The notes below the pieces were generated by a model. That model did no database searches. It saw nothing but the letters and a program-made list of their open reading frames with translations, and had not been told where the DNA came from. From Aminipila terrae (GTDB taxonomy: Bacteria; Bacillota; Clostridia; Peptostreptococcales; Anaerovoracaceae), in the NCBI RefSeq assembly GCF_010120715.1, contig NZ_CP047591.1, positions 1,674,001 to 1,738,000 on the forward strand: a stretch of DNA of 64,000 bases, written 5' to 3'. Positions 1-7,974 of the stretch are shown piece after piece (within the stretch, counting starts at the first letter, position 1; each line of letters starts with the position of its first letter). Position numbers and translations under genes: made by a program.

Positions 1-347
1 TATTGACAAGTTCCTCAGGAAAAACCGTATCTCAGACAAAAACAATTAATTATAATGCTGCTAAACCGGAATTAACCATTGGTTATTGCCCATCAGAAGT
101 GACAAATAACACTGTAACCATAAGAGGCAGTATCTATGATAAAAATTTTAGTACAGTGCTTACCATAAATGGAGAAGAAGTTGACACTGCTTCAGCAGAC
201 TATAAAAGTAACTGGGAAAAAACCTATACCCTGAAAGAAGGAGAAAACACTTTCAAATTTGTGCTAACAAGCTATTCTGGGAAAGAAGTTACTGAGACAA
301 AAACAATAACCTATAAGGCAGCACAATCAGATACAAATCCTAGTTAA
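1..347 (+). CDS. C-terminal fragment of a repeat-type extracellular protein
   Basis: The reading frame enters from before the window, so only the last 115 or so residues are visible. They contain about one and a half copies of a repeat of roughly 85 residues. The segment ending TKTINYNAAKP near the start recurs as TKTITYKAAQ near the end, each preceded by a T-S-x-S-G-K stretch. The composition (Thr, Ser, Asn, Lys, alternating beta-like pattern, G-E-N-T-F turn) resembles bacterial Ig-like or cadherin-like surface modules. No anchor motif or membrane segment is visible at the C-terminus. A surface or secreted role is inferred. A perfect terminator hairpin follows. The true start and full architecture lie outside the window. 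Confidence 0.6.
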   Translation, partial: LTSSSGKTVSQTKTINYNAAKPELTIGYCPSEVTNNTVTIRGSIYDKNFSTVLTINGEEVDTASADYKSNWEKTYTLKEGENTFKFVLTSYSGKEVTETKTITYKAAQSDTNPS

Positions 348-398
348 TATATAGGGAATGAGAGCTAAAAAGTAAAATAAACACGTACAATGGACACA

Positions 399-436
399 AA
401 AGCCGATACAAATATATTGTATCGGCTTTTTTCTTT
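399..436 (+). terminator. bidirectional rho-independent terminator
   Basis: A perfect 13-bp stem (399-411 pairs with 417-429) has a 5-nt loop. It is followed by a T-run on the plus strand and preceded by A's that give a short T-run on the minus strand. It lies between two convergent genes and probably serves both. Confidence 0.85.
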
Positions 437-442
437 ATTATT

Positions 443-1647
443 TTATTTACAATAATCTATGGCTATCATAGAATAAATCAATACAGCAGGGACAAGCTGG
501 CTGATTTCAATATTTTCTGCTTTAGAATGGGCGCTGGATAAGTCTCCAGGACCCAGAACTATGGTAGGTATTTTGCCGTAATAATTTATGAGACCACCAT
601 CTGTCCATGCAGGAAAGGAACCTAAAAGGGCATCTTTTCCTGTCAGCTTGTGAATAGCTTTTGCCGAAGCTTTGACAATCTCCTGGTCTGGGTCTGTGTA
701 CATAGCTTCGTGGATATAGGTATCATCCATATAGCTGACATCCATTACCTTAAAATCTGCTTTAAATTGGGAGTCCTGTGTGCTGAGTTCATCAAGTATC
801 TGCTGGTATTCCCTCAGTATTTCCTGATAATTTTCACCCGGTATCCAGCGCCTGTCTATTTGAAGAATACATTCTCCTGCTACCGTGCTAGGCTGAGTTC
901 CCCCTTTTATTAATCCATAATTCATTGAAGAGGATCCGATGACAGGATTGGTTCTTTTTTCAATTTCAGGAATTAATTCAGATTCCAGTTTGTTAATAAA
1001 TAACATGGATTTTTGTATAGCGTTAATCCCCTCTTTTTGTTTCCCGCCATGTACGGTTTTCCCATGAAAAGTAAACTCAAACCATTCCAGCCCACGATGG
1101 CCAATGCAGATCTGCATACTGGTAGGTTCGCTGACGATAGCTGCATCTGGCAGGGTTCCCTGCTGTAAATAAGCACGGGTTCCTTCACTTTTTGCTTCTT
1201 CATCAATGACTCCGGCAAACACTAAATCTCCGTATAGCTTTATTCCTGCACGCTTGATGGCAGCCATTGCCATCATCATAGTGGCCAGACCCGCTTTCAT
1301 ATCAACAACCCCGCGTCCGTACATTTTTCCCTCTGAAATTCTAGCTTCATATGGGTTCCCTTCCATATCATAGGGGGTACCGTATCTGTGTGACCTGTGA
1401 AAAGAAGGGAGTTTCCATTTCCGGTTCCCTTTAATCTTGCGGTTACATTACACCTGCCATCTATAACAGGTATCAATTGGGCTTCAATGTCTTCCTTGAC
1501 GAAGAAATTATATATATATTCAGCAACGCCGGTTTCCTGGCCTTTTATGCCATCATGACTTGGGATACTGACTAGTTCTGTCAGAAGATTGATTACTTCT
1601 TTCTCAGAAAAGCTTTCTGAAATAATTTCATTAACTGATTTTTCCAT
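443..1647 (-). pseudogene. M20 family metallopeptidase (ArgE/DapE type), frameshifted
   Basis: This is a cytosolic zinc hydrolase of the ArgE/DapE/CPG2 family, which cleaves N-acyl or peptide bonds of amino-acid derivatives. Two reading frames together give the family order. The N-terminal frame carries the metal motif GHTDTVP. The C-terminal frame carries GRGVVDMKAG (bridging Asp), DEEAKSEGT (catalytic and ligand Glu), the dimerisation region, and a late H in SSAHSKAE. The frame breaks at the five-base run at 1373-1377: a sixth base would join V-P-P-Y-D-M-E-G into one protein of about 400 residues. The ATG at 1647 is preferred over the upstream ATG because GGGAGG sits just before it. It lies downstream of the IclR gene in the same direction. 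The substrate is not predictable. The break may be a sequencing error. Confidence 0.8.
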
Positions 1648-1708
1648 ACATACCTCCCAGATTAAATAAGGCATTGAGATTCGTTAAATTTTCAGTCTCT
1701 ATAAAATT

Positions 1709-2464
1709 TTATGGCAGATAACTTGTGATTTCTTCCGCTGCCTGTTTAAACAATTTAAGAAATTTGTCAATTCGTTTTTCATCGTCCTTACTCTTTAAAA
1801 ATGAGCAGGCAAGACAGCCCTTAACTTCGCCACTCTGATTAAAAACAGGAACACTGAGTCCGAAAACGTGAGGGGCCACTTCTTCATCACTGGTTGCATA
1901 GCCCTGATTTCTGATTTTTTCATATTCCTGTAATATTTCTTCAGGCTGAGTCAACGTATTTGGCCCTAATTTCTGGAATTTCTGTTCTGACAGCAGTTGT
2001 TTTACCCGATTCTGGTCATAATAGGCCATCAGACATTTTCCATAACACCCTCTGTTTATAGGGTAAAACTGTCCGGGACGATAGTTCATTTTATAGGGTT
2101 GGTGTACTTCCATCTCATAAAGGGAGATGACTTGATCCCCAACTCTGGTGGCGTATCCCACAGACTCTTTCATTTCTGCACCGATACGATCTAAAATTTC
2201 CATTATCTTTGACTCCATGTTGTCATTGTTTATATAGGCCATGCCTACGTGAAATGCCATGGGACCCACAATAAATTTCTTTGATCTGAAATCCTGTATT
2301 ACCCATTTCTTGGCTAGCAATTCCTGAAGAATACGATGTACAGTTGTTCTGTTAAGCTGAGTAATCTCACTTATCTCAGCAACTTTCAGCTCATCAGGAT
2401 GATTGCTCATGGTTTCCAGTATCAGCAATGCCTTGTCAATAGGTGTTAGTTTTTCCTTTTCCAA
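1709..2464 (-). CDS. IclR family transcriptional regulator
   Basis: This is a DNA-binding regulator of 251 residues, the usual IclR length. Residues about 8-65 form the N-terminal winged helix, with L-N-R-T-T-V-H-R-I-L as the recognition helix. Residues about 75-250 are the IclR effector-binding (GAF-like) domain, with the typical G-Y-A-T and late A-C-S-F segments. The start is TTG at 2464, preceded by GGGGAG at suitable spacing. It sits between two M20 peptidase genes and shares their direction with the YfcC-type carrier. It therefore probably controls this catabolic block, responding to a small carboxylate or amino-acid derivative. Function in the block is inference; family assignment is firm. 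Confidence 0.9.
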   Translation of the reverse strand: MEKEKLTPIDKALLILETMSNHPDELKVAEISEITQLNRTTVHRILQELLAKKWVIQDFRSKKFIVGPMAFHVGMAYINNDNMESKIMEILDRIGAEMKESVGYATRVGDQVISLYEMEVHQPYKMNYRPGQFYPINRGCYGKCLMAYYDQNRVKQLLSEQKFQKLGPNTLTQPEEILQEYEKIRNQGYATSDEEVAPHVFGLSVPVFNQSGEVKGCLACSFLKSKDDEKRIDKFLKLFKQAAEEITSYLP

Positions 2465-2498
2465 TTAATCCACTCCCCATATGTATAAATCATAACTA

Positions 2499-3673
2499 TT
2501 ATACACCATTTGTTTTAGAAAGAGCTAAAAACTCTTTTTGGATTATATCCAGACGGGGCTTTGACGTAAGCACATCATAGCCAGTCATTGCCAAGGCACA
2601 GGCCCCTTGTATATGGTAGCCTTTCCATTGTCCGTTATGGTATAGTCAGCAAATTCTTTTGAATGAAGGATTAACTCCGGGTCACCGATACCAATCCATG
2701 GGTGGATAGTAGGAACAACCTGGCTTACATTTCCCATGTCGATTGAGCCAATTCCGTTACTTGCAGCCCTTATCTCTTTTTCCCCCAAGGACATAAGGTT
2801 AGCGTTGAAAATCTCAGAAAGAGTAGTGTTTGTTCTCAGATTATCATAGGAATTTTCAAAATTAGATATTTTCACAGTTGCTCCAGTCATGCTGGCAGCA
2901 CCTTCAGCACATTTTTTTACTTTTTCAATTACTTTCTCTAAATTCTTTTTTTCCTGTGCACGGAAATAGAATCTGGTTTCTGCATAGTCTGGGACAATGT
3001 TTGGTGCAACGCCTCCATGAGAAATGATTCCATGCATACGTACATCACTTGTAACATGCTGACGAAGGGCATTAATGCCGTTATAAAGAAGAATAACAGA
3101 ATCCAGAGCATTAATTCCCTTTTCCGGCATGGCAGCTGCATGTGCAGTTTTCCCAAAATATTCAAATTTGATGGCTTGCAGAGCTAAAGAGGTTCCGCTG
3201 GTTTCTGAAACCGGGCTTGGATGGGCCATCATAGCAACGGTAACATCCTGGTAAGCTCCCTGATCAGCAAGGATTCCTTTTACACCACTGGTTTCTTCTG
3301 CAGGTGTGCCGAAGACGGTGATTCTGCCGCCAGTTTCATCCAGAATAGCTTTTAGCCCGAGAGCTGCACCAATAGACATAGTGGAAATTAAATTGTGTCC
3401 ACATCCATGTCCAATCTCGGGCAGTGCATCATACTCGCAGAACAATGCGATATTGGGGCCTTCTTTTCGGCTGGCATAACTGGCACGAAAGGCGGTGGGT
3501 ATATCATAAACAGGGTGTTCAACAGTAAATCCGTTTTTAGTAAGGTAATCGGTGAGCAATCTGGCCGCCTGATATTCCTGTTCTCCAAGTTCTGGATTTT
3601 CATAAAGATATTTACTAATGTTAAATAGCTCATCCAGCTTATCTGAAATTCTTTCAGTTATTCTTGATTTCAA
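2499..3673 (-). pseudogene. M20D amidohydrolase (AbgB/aminoacylase-like), frameshifted near the C-terminus
   Basis: This is a metal-dependent amidohydrolase of the M20D group, related to p-aminobenzoyl-glutamate hydrolase and N-acyl-amino-acid hydrolases. Visible motifs are the metal-binding HGCGHN, the F-G-T-P-A-E-E-T-S-G catalytic segment, the lid region with AHAAAMPEKGINAL, and a late H in the ligand position. The first frame stops at 2585 after an atypical tail. The other frame continues without a stop from 2609 to 2499 and reads GACALAMTGYDVL, the expected helix of this family. One missing base around 2610-2640 therefore explains the break. Repaired length is about 398 residues. The start is TTG at 3673 with AGGAGG 8 nt upstream. 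A YfcC-type carrier lies just upstream and probably imports the substrate. Confidence 0.8.
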
Positions 3674-3762
3674 TGTTAATACCTCCTAAAAAGTATAACC
3701 GACAATCAAAAGCTATTTTGAAGGCCGGCTATACTTTAAGTTAATGTTTCAAGTACTATTTT

Positions 3763-5178
3763 TTAGAATGGTCCGTATCCCATGGAGTTTGCAATTACTA
3801 CTACAACAATAGCGATTAGATATTCACCTACAACAAAAGGCCATATTTTCTTTGCCCACTGACCCCATGTCAGTCCTGCTACTGCCAGGGCCGCCATGAA
3901 GTAACCGGATGTAGGAAGAATTGTGTTACCAATTCCATCAGCCAGAGTGAAGATCAGACATGCTGTCTGACGGGTTACATGAAGCAGATCCGCTAAAGGA
4001 ATCATGATTGGCATGGTAAGCATGGCCTGGCCGCTTCCGGAAGGAACCAGCAGGTGAAGAGTTGCCTGAACCACAAACATTCCTGCAGCACATACAGATG
4101 CGGAGGTATGTTCCAGAATGGTAGCGGCACCGTTCAGAATGGTATCAATAATATTTCCGTTGGTTAATACAACTACTATACCTCTTGCAAAACCACAAAT
4201 CAAGGCTCCTGATAAGATTCCCTGTGCACCTTCCATAAATTTGTCAATGTATTCATTGGAAGACATTTTACCAATCACAGCGAAAAGAATGGATACGATG
4301 ATAAATACACCGGAGTATTCAGCCATATAAAATCCAAATTTGATAACACCAACTACAAGACAGACAATAGCTCCTACAAAAGCTAACAGTATCAGTTTGT
4401 GACGGCCGGTAAACTTGATGTTTTCAATAACGGCTACTCCTTCATATCTTCTGTCACCCCAGATTCCAAGAGACGGGTCTTTGGCTACTTTATTTGCATG
4501 ATGATATACGAAGGCCACTGCAGCTATGTACACAACGATAAACAGGCCAAGTCTTACTGGAAGACCGGAGAACAGTGGTAATTCTGCAATGCCCTGGGCA
4601 AGTCCGATAGTAAATGGATTCATAATAGCGGTGGTAAAACCAATGGACATACCCATAAGAACAATGGCACATCCGGTAAAAGCATCAAACCCTAAAGCCA
4701 GAGCAAAAGGAATGATAATAGGCAGATACATCAGACTTTCTTCTGCCATACCGATAAAGCTACCTCCAAGTGCAAACAAGAGCATCAGTATAGCGATAAA
4801 TGCCAGCCTTTGTTTTGAAAGCTTTTCGGCTGTAGTTGAAAGGAGTCCGTTCAATGCGCCGGTAGCATTCATTACATTGATCATTCCTCCAATGATGATG
4901 ATATAGAAAACGATAGGTGCCGCTTCTACAAGACCCTGGTGAATGGATGTAAATAAATGAAACAGGTCTACAGGGGTTTTGTCTACAAGATGATAGGTTC
5001 CTTGTACCACAACACTTCTTCCATCTACATCTTTTCTGTCATATTGTCCGGCAGGAAGGATATATGATAATATTGCCATAACTACCAGTACTGCAAAAAG
5101 TAAAACAAACGTATTTATTCCTTTTTTCTTTCCTTTTGAATCTTCCTGAAGAATTTCATTTGATTGTTCATTTCCCAT
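3763..5178 (-). CDS. YfcC/DcuC family anaerobic carrier
   Basis: This is a polytopic inner-membrane protein of 471 residues with about a dozen hydrophobic segments. A charged N-terminus is followed by F-V-L-L-F-A-V-L-V-V-M-A-I-L. The I-L-P-A-G-Q-Y-D motif after the first membrane segment, the conserved G-x-S-G-Q-A-M-L-T-M-P-I-M-I-P loop and the I-L-P-T-S-G-Y-F-M-A segment match the YfcC branch of the C4-dicarboxylate/basic amino-acid carrier superfamily. Older records call such proteins C4-dicarboxylate carriers, but the substrate is often unknown. Here it is the first gene of a peptidase block with an IclR regulator, so peptides, acyl-amino acids or amino acids are more likely substrates. 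The ATG at 5178 is preceded by GAAAGGAAAC. Confidence 0.85.
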   Translation of the reverse strand: MGNEQSNEILQEDSKGKKKGINTFVLLFAVLVVMAILSYILPAGQYDRKDVDGRSVVVQGTYHLVDKTPVDLFHLFTSIHQGLVEAAPIVFYIIIIGGMINVMNATGALNGLLSTTAEKLSKQRLAFIAILMLLFALGGSFIGMAEESLMYLPIIIPFALALGFDAFTGCAIVLMGMSIGFTTAIMNPFTIGLAQGIAELPLFSGLPVRLGLFIVVYIAAVAFVYHHANKVAKDPSLGIWGDRRYEGVAVIENIKFTGRHKLILLAFVGAIVCLVVGVIKFGFYMAEYSGVFIIVSILFAVIGKMSSNEYIDKFMEGAQGILSGALICGFARGIVVVLTNGNIIDTILNGAATILEHTSASVCAAGMFVVQATLHLLVPSGSGQAMLTMPIMIPLADLLHVTRQTACLIFTLADGIGNTILPTSGYFMAALAVAGLTWGQWAKKIWPFVVGEYLIAIVVVVIANSMGYGPF

Positions 5179-5317
5179 ATTGTTGTTTCCTTTCTTGTTT
5201 CGTTGATATATTTATATCAAACCAGCAAGCATCCTGTCCCACTAACTCATCAGATGCAGCCAGCTCTATTCTTTTCTTTCCACTAACATGTACAGATTCT
5301 TTATTACTTATATTCAA
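5168..5317 (-). CDS. possible 49-residue leader ORF overlapping the carrier gene start
   Basis: A short frame begins with TTG at 5317, directly after a strong AGGAGG (5320-5325), and ends with TGA at 5168-5170, overlapping the start of the YfcC-type gene by 11 nt. The product would begin MNISNKESVHVSGK and contains one Cys and one Trp. The overlap would allow translational coupling to the carrier. The spacing between AGGAGG and TTG is only 2 nt, which is short, and I recognise no family. It may be a regulatory leader peptide or chance. Confidence 0.25.
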   Translation of the reverse strand: MNISNKESVHVSGKKRIELAASDELVGQDACWFDINISTKQERKQQYGK

Positions 5318-5360
5318 CGCCTCCTATATTTAAAATTGATAGTAAAAAGAAAAGATTGTT

Positions 5361-5398
5361 GTTCGTCATGTGAACATTATGTTGATTTAATGAACATT
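5361..5398 (-). promoter_or_regulatory. candidate operator: dyad plus direct repeat upstream of the carrier gene
   Basis: The octamer TGAACATT occurs at 5371-5378 and again at 5391-5398, exactly 20 bp (two helical turns) apart. The first copy overlaps a dyad, GTTC at 5361-5364 with GAAC at 5372-5375. This lies upstream of the leader and carrier genes and is a reasonable site for the nearby IclR regulator. Binding is inferred. Confidence 0.35.
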
Positions 5399-5560
5399 TT
5401 TTTATAATTATATAATTCTGAAGTTTAGTTTACAAGTAGTTTTTAAAATTTTATGTCAATTTTAAAATTTCTGTATAATACATCCATTTAGGAATTCATA
5501 CCTTAAAAATATACCTATTAAAAATAAGGTAAATACTCCCTGTATATTTTAGGAAAAACA

Positions 5561-5589
5561 TTGAAGGTGAAATAGTAGTGTAATATAAT
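5561..5589 (+). promoter_or_regulatory. sigma-A type promoter for the SPFH gene
   Basis: TTGAAG at 5561-5566, a 17-bp spacer and TATAAT at 5584-5589 make a near-consensus housekeeping promoter. Transcription would start near 5596, about 40 nt before the GTG start at 5636. Confidence 0.7.
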
Positions 5590-5635
5590 AAAAAAGAATG
5601 TGTATATAATATTAGCGTCAAAAGGAGTGAAAAAA

Positions 5636-6778
5636 GTGGCAATAGTAGAAGTCGTAAAGTATAATGGCAGTCCAGATGTGTTTGCCTGGAAGTTCCCCAG
5701 TGAGGAATTGGGGACATGGACCCAATTGATTGTGAATGAATCTCAGGAGGCAATTCTTTTTAAAGGTGGAGAAGCACTGGATGTTTTCGGAAGGGGTCGT
5801 TATACACTGGAGACCCCAAATATCCCGATTCTGAACAATATCATTAATCTTCCTTTTGGGGGGAAATCACCTTTTACAGCAGAAGTATGGTATGTGAATA
5901 AAGTGAATTCTTTAGATATAAAATGGGGGACCCCGAGCCCTATTCAGCTACAGGATCCCAAATACCAAATATTTGTGCCGGTTCGTTCCTTCGGTCAGTT
6001 TGGGATACAGATTGATGACTCAAGAAAATTCCTGATTAAGCTTGTGGGAACGCTGTCCGTTCTTGACAAAGATTCTATTGTAAAATTTTTCAGAGGAGTA
6101 TATCTTACAAAAGTTAAAGATGCAATTTCCTCATATCTGATTCACAAAAAAATTAGTATACTTGAAATCAACGCTTATCTGGAAGAACTTTCAGATAGCC
6201 TGAAGGAAAAGATTCAGCCTGTTTTAGAAGAATATGGAATAAAATTGGTTAACTTCTTGGTTAATGATATTAGCGTTCCAGAAGAAGATGAAACAGTTAA
6301 ACAATTAAAAGCCGCTTTGGCAAAAAAGGCTGAAATGGATATTGTAGGCTATAATTATGTACAACAGAGATCCTTTGATACATTAGAAGGCGCCGCAACC
6401 AATCAGGCAGCAGCCCAGCCAGGTTTGATGGGAGCTGGTATTGGCCTCGGTTTGGGAGCTGGTATTGGCGGTGCAATGGGATCCCAATTTGCGGGATTGG
6501 CTCAGAATATTAACACATCATACGAAACAATAAATTGCCCTTCTTGCGGGAATGTAATGGAAAAAGGAAAGCGTTTTTGTGGAAGCTGTGGGTATGATAC
6601 ACAGAAAGTCAAAGAGGATGAATCAAAGAAATGTCCTAATTGTAACGCTGCTATTGAAAATTCAAACAGTAAGTTCTGCCCAGAATGCGGAGTCCCCCTA
6701 TTAAGAAAATGTCCTGGTTGCAATTGTGACATAGCAGGGAATTCAAAATTCTGTCCTGAATGTGGAACAAAGTTATAA
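5636..6778 (+). CDS. SPFH-domain protein with three C-terminal zinc ribbons (YdjI-like)
   Basis: This 380-residue protein combines an SPFH/band-7-like region (about residues 20-245, the type called virion-core-like or YdjI-like) with a Gly/Ala-rich linker (about 260-295). Three zinc ribbons follow near residues 300-320, 333-352 and 359-378, each with paired C-P-x-C-G or C-x-x-C knuckles. Proteins of this group form membrane-associated scaffolds; Bacillus YdjI belongs to a membrane-stress module. I chose GTG at 5636 because AAAGGAG lies 8 nt upstream; the in-frame GTG at 5600 has no ribosome site. The next gene also ends in a zinc ribbon, so the two probably act together at the membrane. The precise role is unknown. 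Confidence 0.8.
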   Translation: MAIVEVVKYNGSPDVFAWKFPSEELGTWTQLIVNESQEAILFKGGEALDVFGRGRYTLETPNIPILNNIINLPFGGKSPFTAEVWYVNKVNSLDIKWGTPSPIQLQDPKYQIFVPVRSFGQFGIQIDDSRKFLIKLVGTLSVLDKDSIVKFFRGVYLTKVKDAISSYLIHKKISILEINAYLEELSDSLKEKIQPVLEEYGIKLVNFLVNDISVPEEDETVKQLKAALAKKAEMDIVGYNYVQQRSFDTLEGAATNQAAAQPGLMGAGIGLGLGAGIGGAMGSQFAGLAQNINTSYETINCPSCGNVMEKGKRFCGSCGYDTQKVKEDESKKCPNCNAAIENSNSKFCPECGVPLLRKCPGCNCDIAGNSKFCPECGTKL

Positions 6779-6829
6779 CATGAAAATCAAGGAGATTTAA
6801 TGAAATTAATAATATAATGGAGGAACAAA

Positions 6830-7456
6830 ATGCAAATACATAGTAAAAATGGTCCTGACTGTGACAGATATATAAGCAAATGGTATTCCTGGACGGCAAT
6901 TGTTGTTTTTCTCATAATATTCTTCCCTGTGGGAATGTTTTTGCTTTACCGCAGGATGAAGACTGTAGCAGGAACCGGAAAGGGAGTTGTTATTACCGGG
7001 ATTATATTCGTATTATCTTCTATGGGAATGATTCAGGAAGAAAAGAATGCTGGTGGTTTTTTGATGCTTCTAATCCCAGGATTGATTATGGTGTATTGGG
7101 GTATTAAAGCCATAAAGGATGCGAAAAAATATGATCAATATCTTACACTTGTGGATGGAGGCTTAACATCTTTAGACGGGCTTGCATCTGCAGCAGGCAG
7201 AACTTATGATCAGACCATTAAAGACCTGGAAGCAATGTCTGCAATGGGCTACTTTGAGGATTTATATATTGATCAGGATAGAAGAGAATTGGTTTCTACT
7301 GATGATGAGTCAGAGTGTGAAGACGAGGATTGTGAGGAAGAACAGCCGAAAAAATCAGGAAGTTCTTTAGTGAAGTGTCCTAATTGTGGAGCCAATAATA
7401 GTGTTGAGAATGGTTCTACAGGAATATGTGAATATTGTGGTGCTGTAATACAATAA
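6830..7456 (+). CDS. membrane protein with winged-helix-like segment and C-terminal zinc ribbon
   Basis: The protein has 208 residues and three hydrophobic segments: about 19-41, 52-66 and 74-93. They are followed by a soluble part that looks like a winged helix (about 100-150, with L-A-S-A-A-G-R-T-Y-D-Q-T-I-K-D-L and M-G-Y-F-E-D-L-Y-I-D). Next come an acidic Glu/Asp-rich linker and one zinc ribbon (C-P-N-C-G and C-E-Y-C-G). The same ribbon type ends the SPFH gene 51 nt upstream, and a terminator follows, so the two form a small operon. I do not recognise a named family. A partner role in a membrane scaffold or stress module is inference. Confidence 0.7.
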   Translation: MQIHSKNGPDCDRYISKWYSWTAIVVFLIIFFPVGMFLLYRRMKTVAGTGKGVVITGIIFVLSSMGMIQEEKNAGGFLMLLIPGLIMVYWGIKAIKDAKKYDQYLTLVDGGLTSLDGLASAAGRTYDQTIKDLEAMSAMGYFEDLYIDQDRRELVSTDDESECEDEDCEEEQPKKSGSSLVKCPNCGANNSVENGSTGICEYCGAVIQ

Positions 7457-7478
7457 CTTTTAAAATTTTTATAAATAA

Positions 7479-7512
7479 AATGCCTGTCTTTTTTAAGATG
7501 GGCATTTTTTAA
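7479..7512 (+). terminator. rho-independent terminator
   Basis: ATGCCTGTCTT pairs with AAGATGGGCAT across a short T loop, with one non-canonical pair, and a T-run follows. It closes the SPFH/zinc-ribbon operon. Confidence 0.75.
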
Positions 7513-7550
7513 ATACAATACAATTTTAGATTTTAAATCTTTGAATTTAA

Positions 7551-7590
7551 ATACAAAACCACCTACAATATATTGTAAGTGGTTTGTATC
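7551..7590 (-). terminator. stem-loop downstream of the tRNA genes
   Basis: A nearly perfect long palindrome is centred on CAATATATTG at about 7570. Read on the minus strand it follows the first tRNA-Lys gene by about 10 nt and ends in GGTTTTGTATTT. It could be a weak terminator or a 3'-end protection structure. The T-run is poor. Confidence 0.4.
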
Positions 7591-7599
7591 ATTTTATAT

Positions 7600-7675
7600 T
7601 GGTACACCGTCGGGGGTTCGAACCCCGGACACCCTGATTAAGAGTCAGGTGCTCTACCAACTGAGCTAACGATGC
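7600..7675 (-). tRNA. tRNA-Lys (anticodon CTT)
   Basis: This is a 76-nt cloverleaf with an encoded CCA end. The acceptor stem is GCATCGT with ACGGTGT, and the D arm GCTC-AGTTGGTA-GAGC. The anticodon stem CCTGA/TCAGG encloses loop CTCTTAA (anticodon CTT). The T arm contains GGTTCGAAC. It lies about 80 nt downstream of a nearly identical copy. A TATAAT at about 7708 (minus strand) might give it its own weak promoter. Confidence 0.97.
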
Positions 7676-7752
7676 GCAATGGCGTGCTCTAAATTGCACG
7701 TCGATATATTATAACATTACCGAAGCTTGTCCGATAAATGTTTTTTTAAATT

Positions 7753-7828
7753 TGGTACACCGTCGGGGTCTCGAACCCCGGACACCCTGATTAAGAGTCA
7801 GGTGCTCTACCAACTGAGCTAACGATGC
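7753..7828 (-). tRNA. tRNA-Lys (anticodon CTT), second copy
   Basis: This has the same 76-nt structure and anticodon as the neighbouring tRNA, differing only in the T loop and stem (TTCGAGA in place of TTCGAAC). CCA is encoded. It is the promoter-proximal gene of the pair. Confidence 0.97.
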
Positions 7829-7858
7829 ACATGTGTACACATAATTGGCACGTTCTAT

Positions 7859-7887
7859 ACTATAGCATTTTAAGGGAGATGTGTCAA
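7859..7887 (-). promoter_or_regulatory. strong promoter for the tRNA-Lys pair
   Basis: On the minus strand, TTGACA (7882-7887) is separated by 17 bp from TATAGT (7859-7864). This near-consensus element sits about 30 nt upstream of the first tRNA-Lys. Confidence 0.85.
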
Positions 7888-7916
7888 CAACTTTTTTAAA
7901 AAATTGACAAAAAGCT

Positions 7917-7965
7917 AAAGAAGACTCCCTTATTAAATAAAATCCAGTAAGGAGTCTTCTTTTTT
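7917..7965 (-). terminator. terminator of the radical SAM gene
   Basis: AAAGAAGACTCC (7917-7928) pairs with GGAGTCTTCTTT (7951-7962) across a 22-nt loop. T-rich flanks lie on both sides. It lies just past the stop codon of the leftward radical SAM gene. Confidence 0.7.
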
Positions 7966-7974
7966 AACGCAGCT

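Noticed and set aside
4526..4906. A 126-codon plus-strand frame
   Set aside because: It is antisense to the YfcC-type carrier; the translation is the low-information shadow of a membrane protein.
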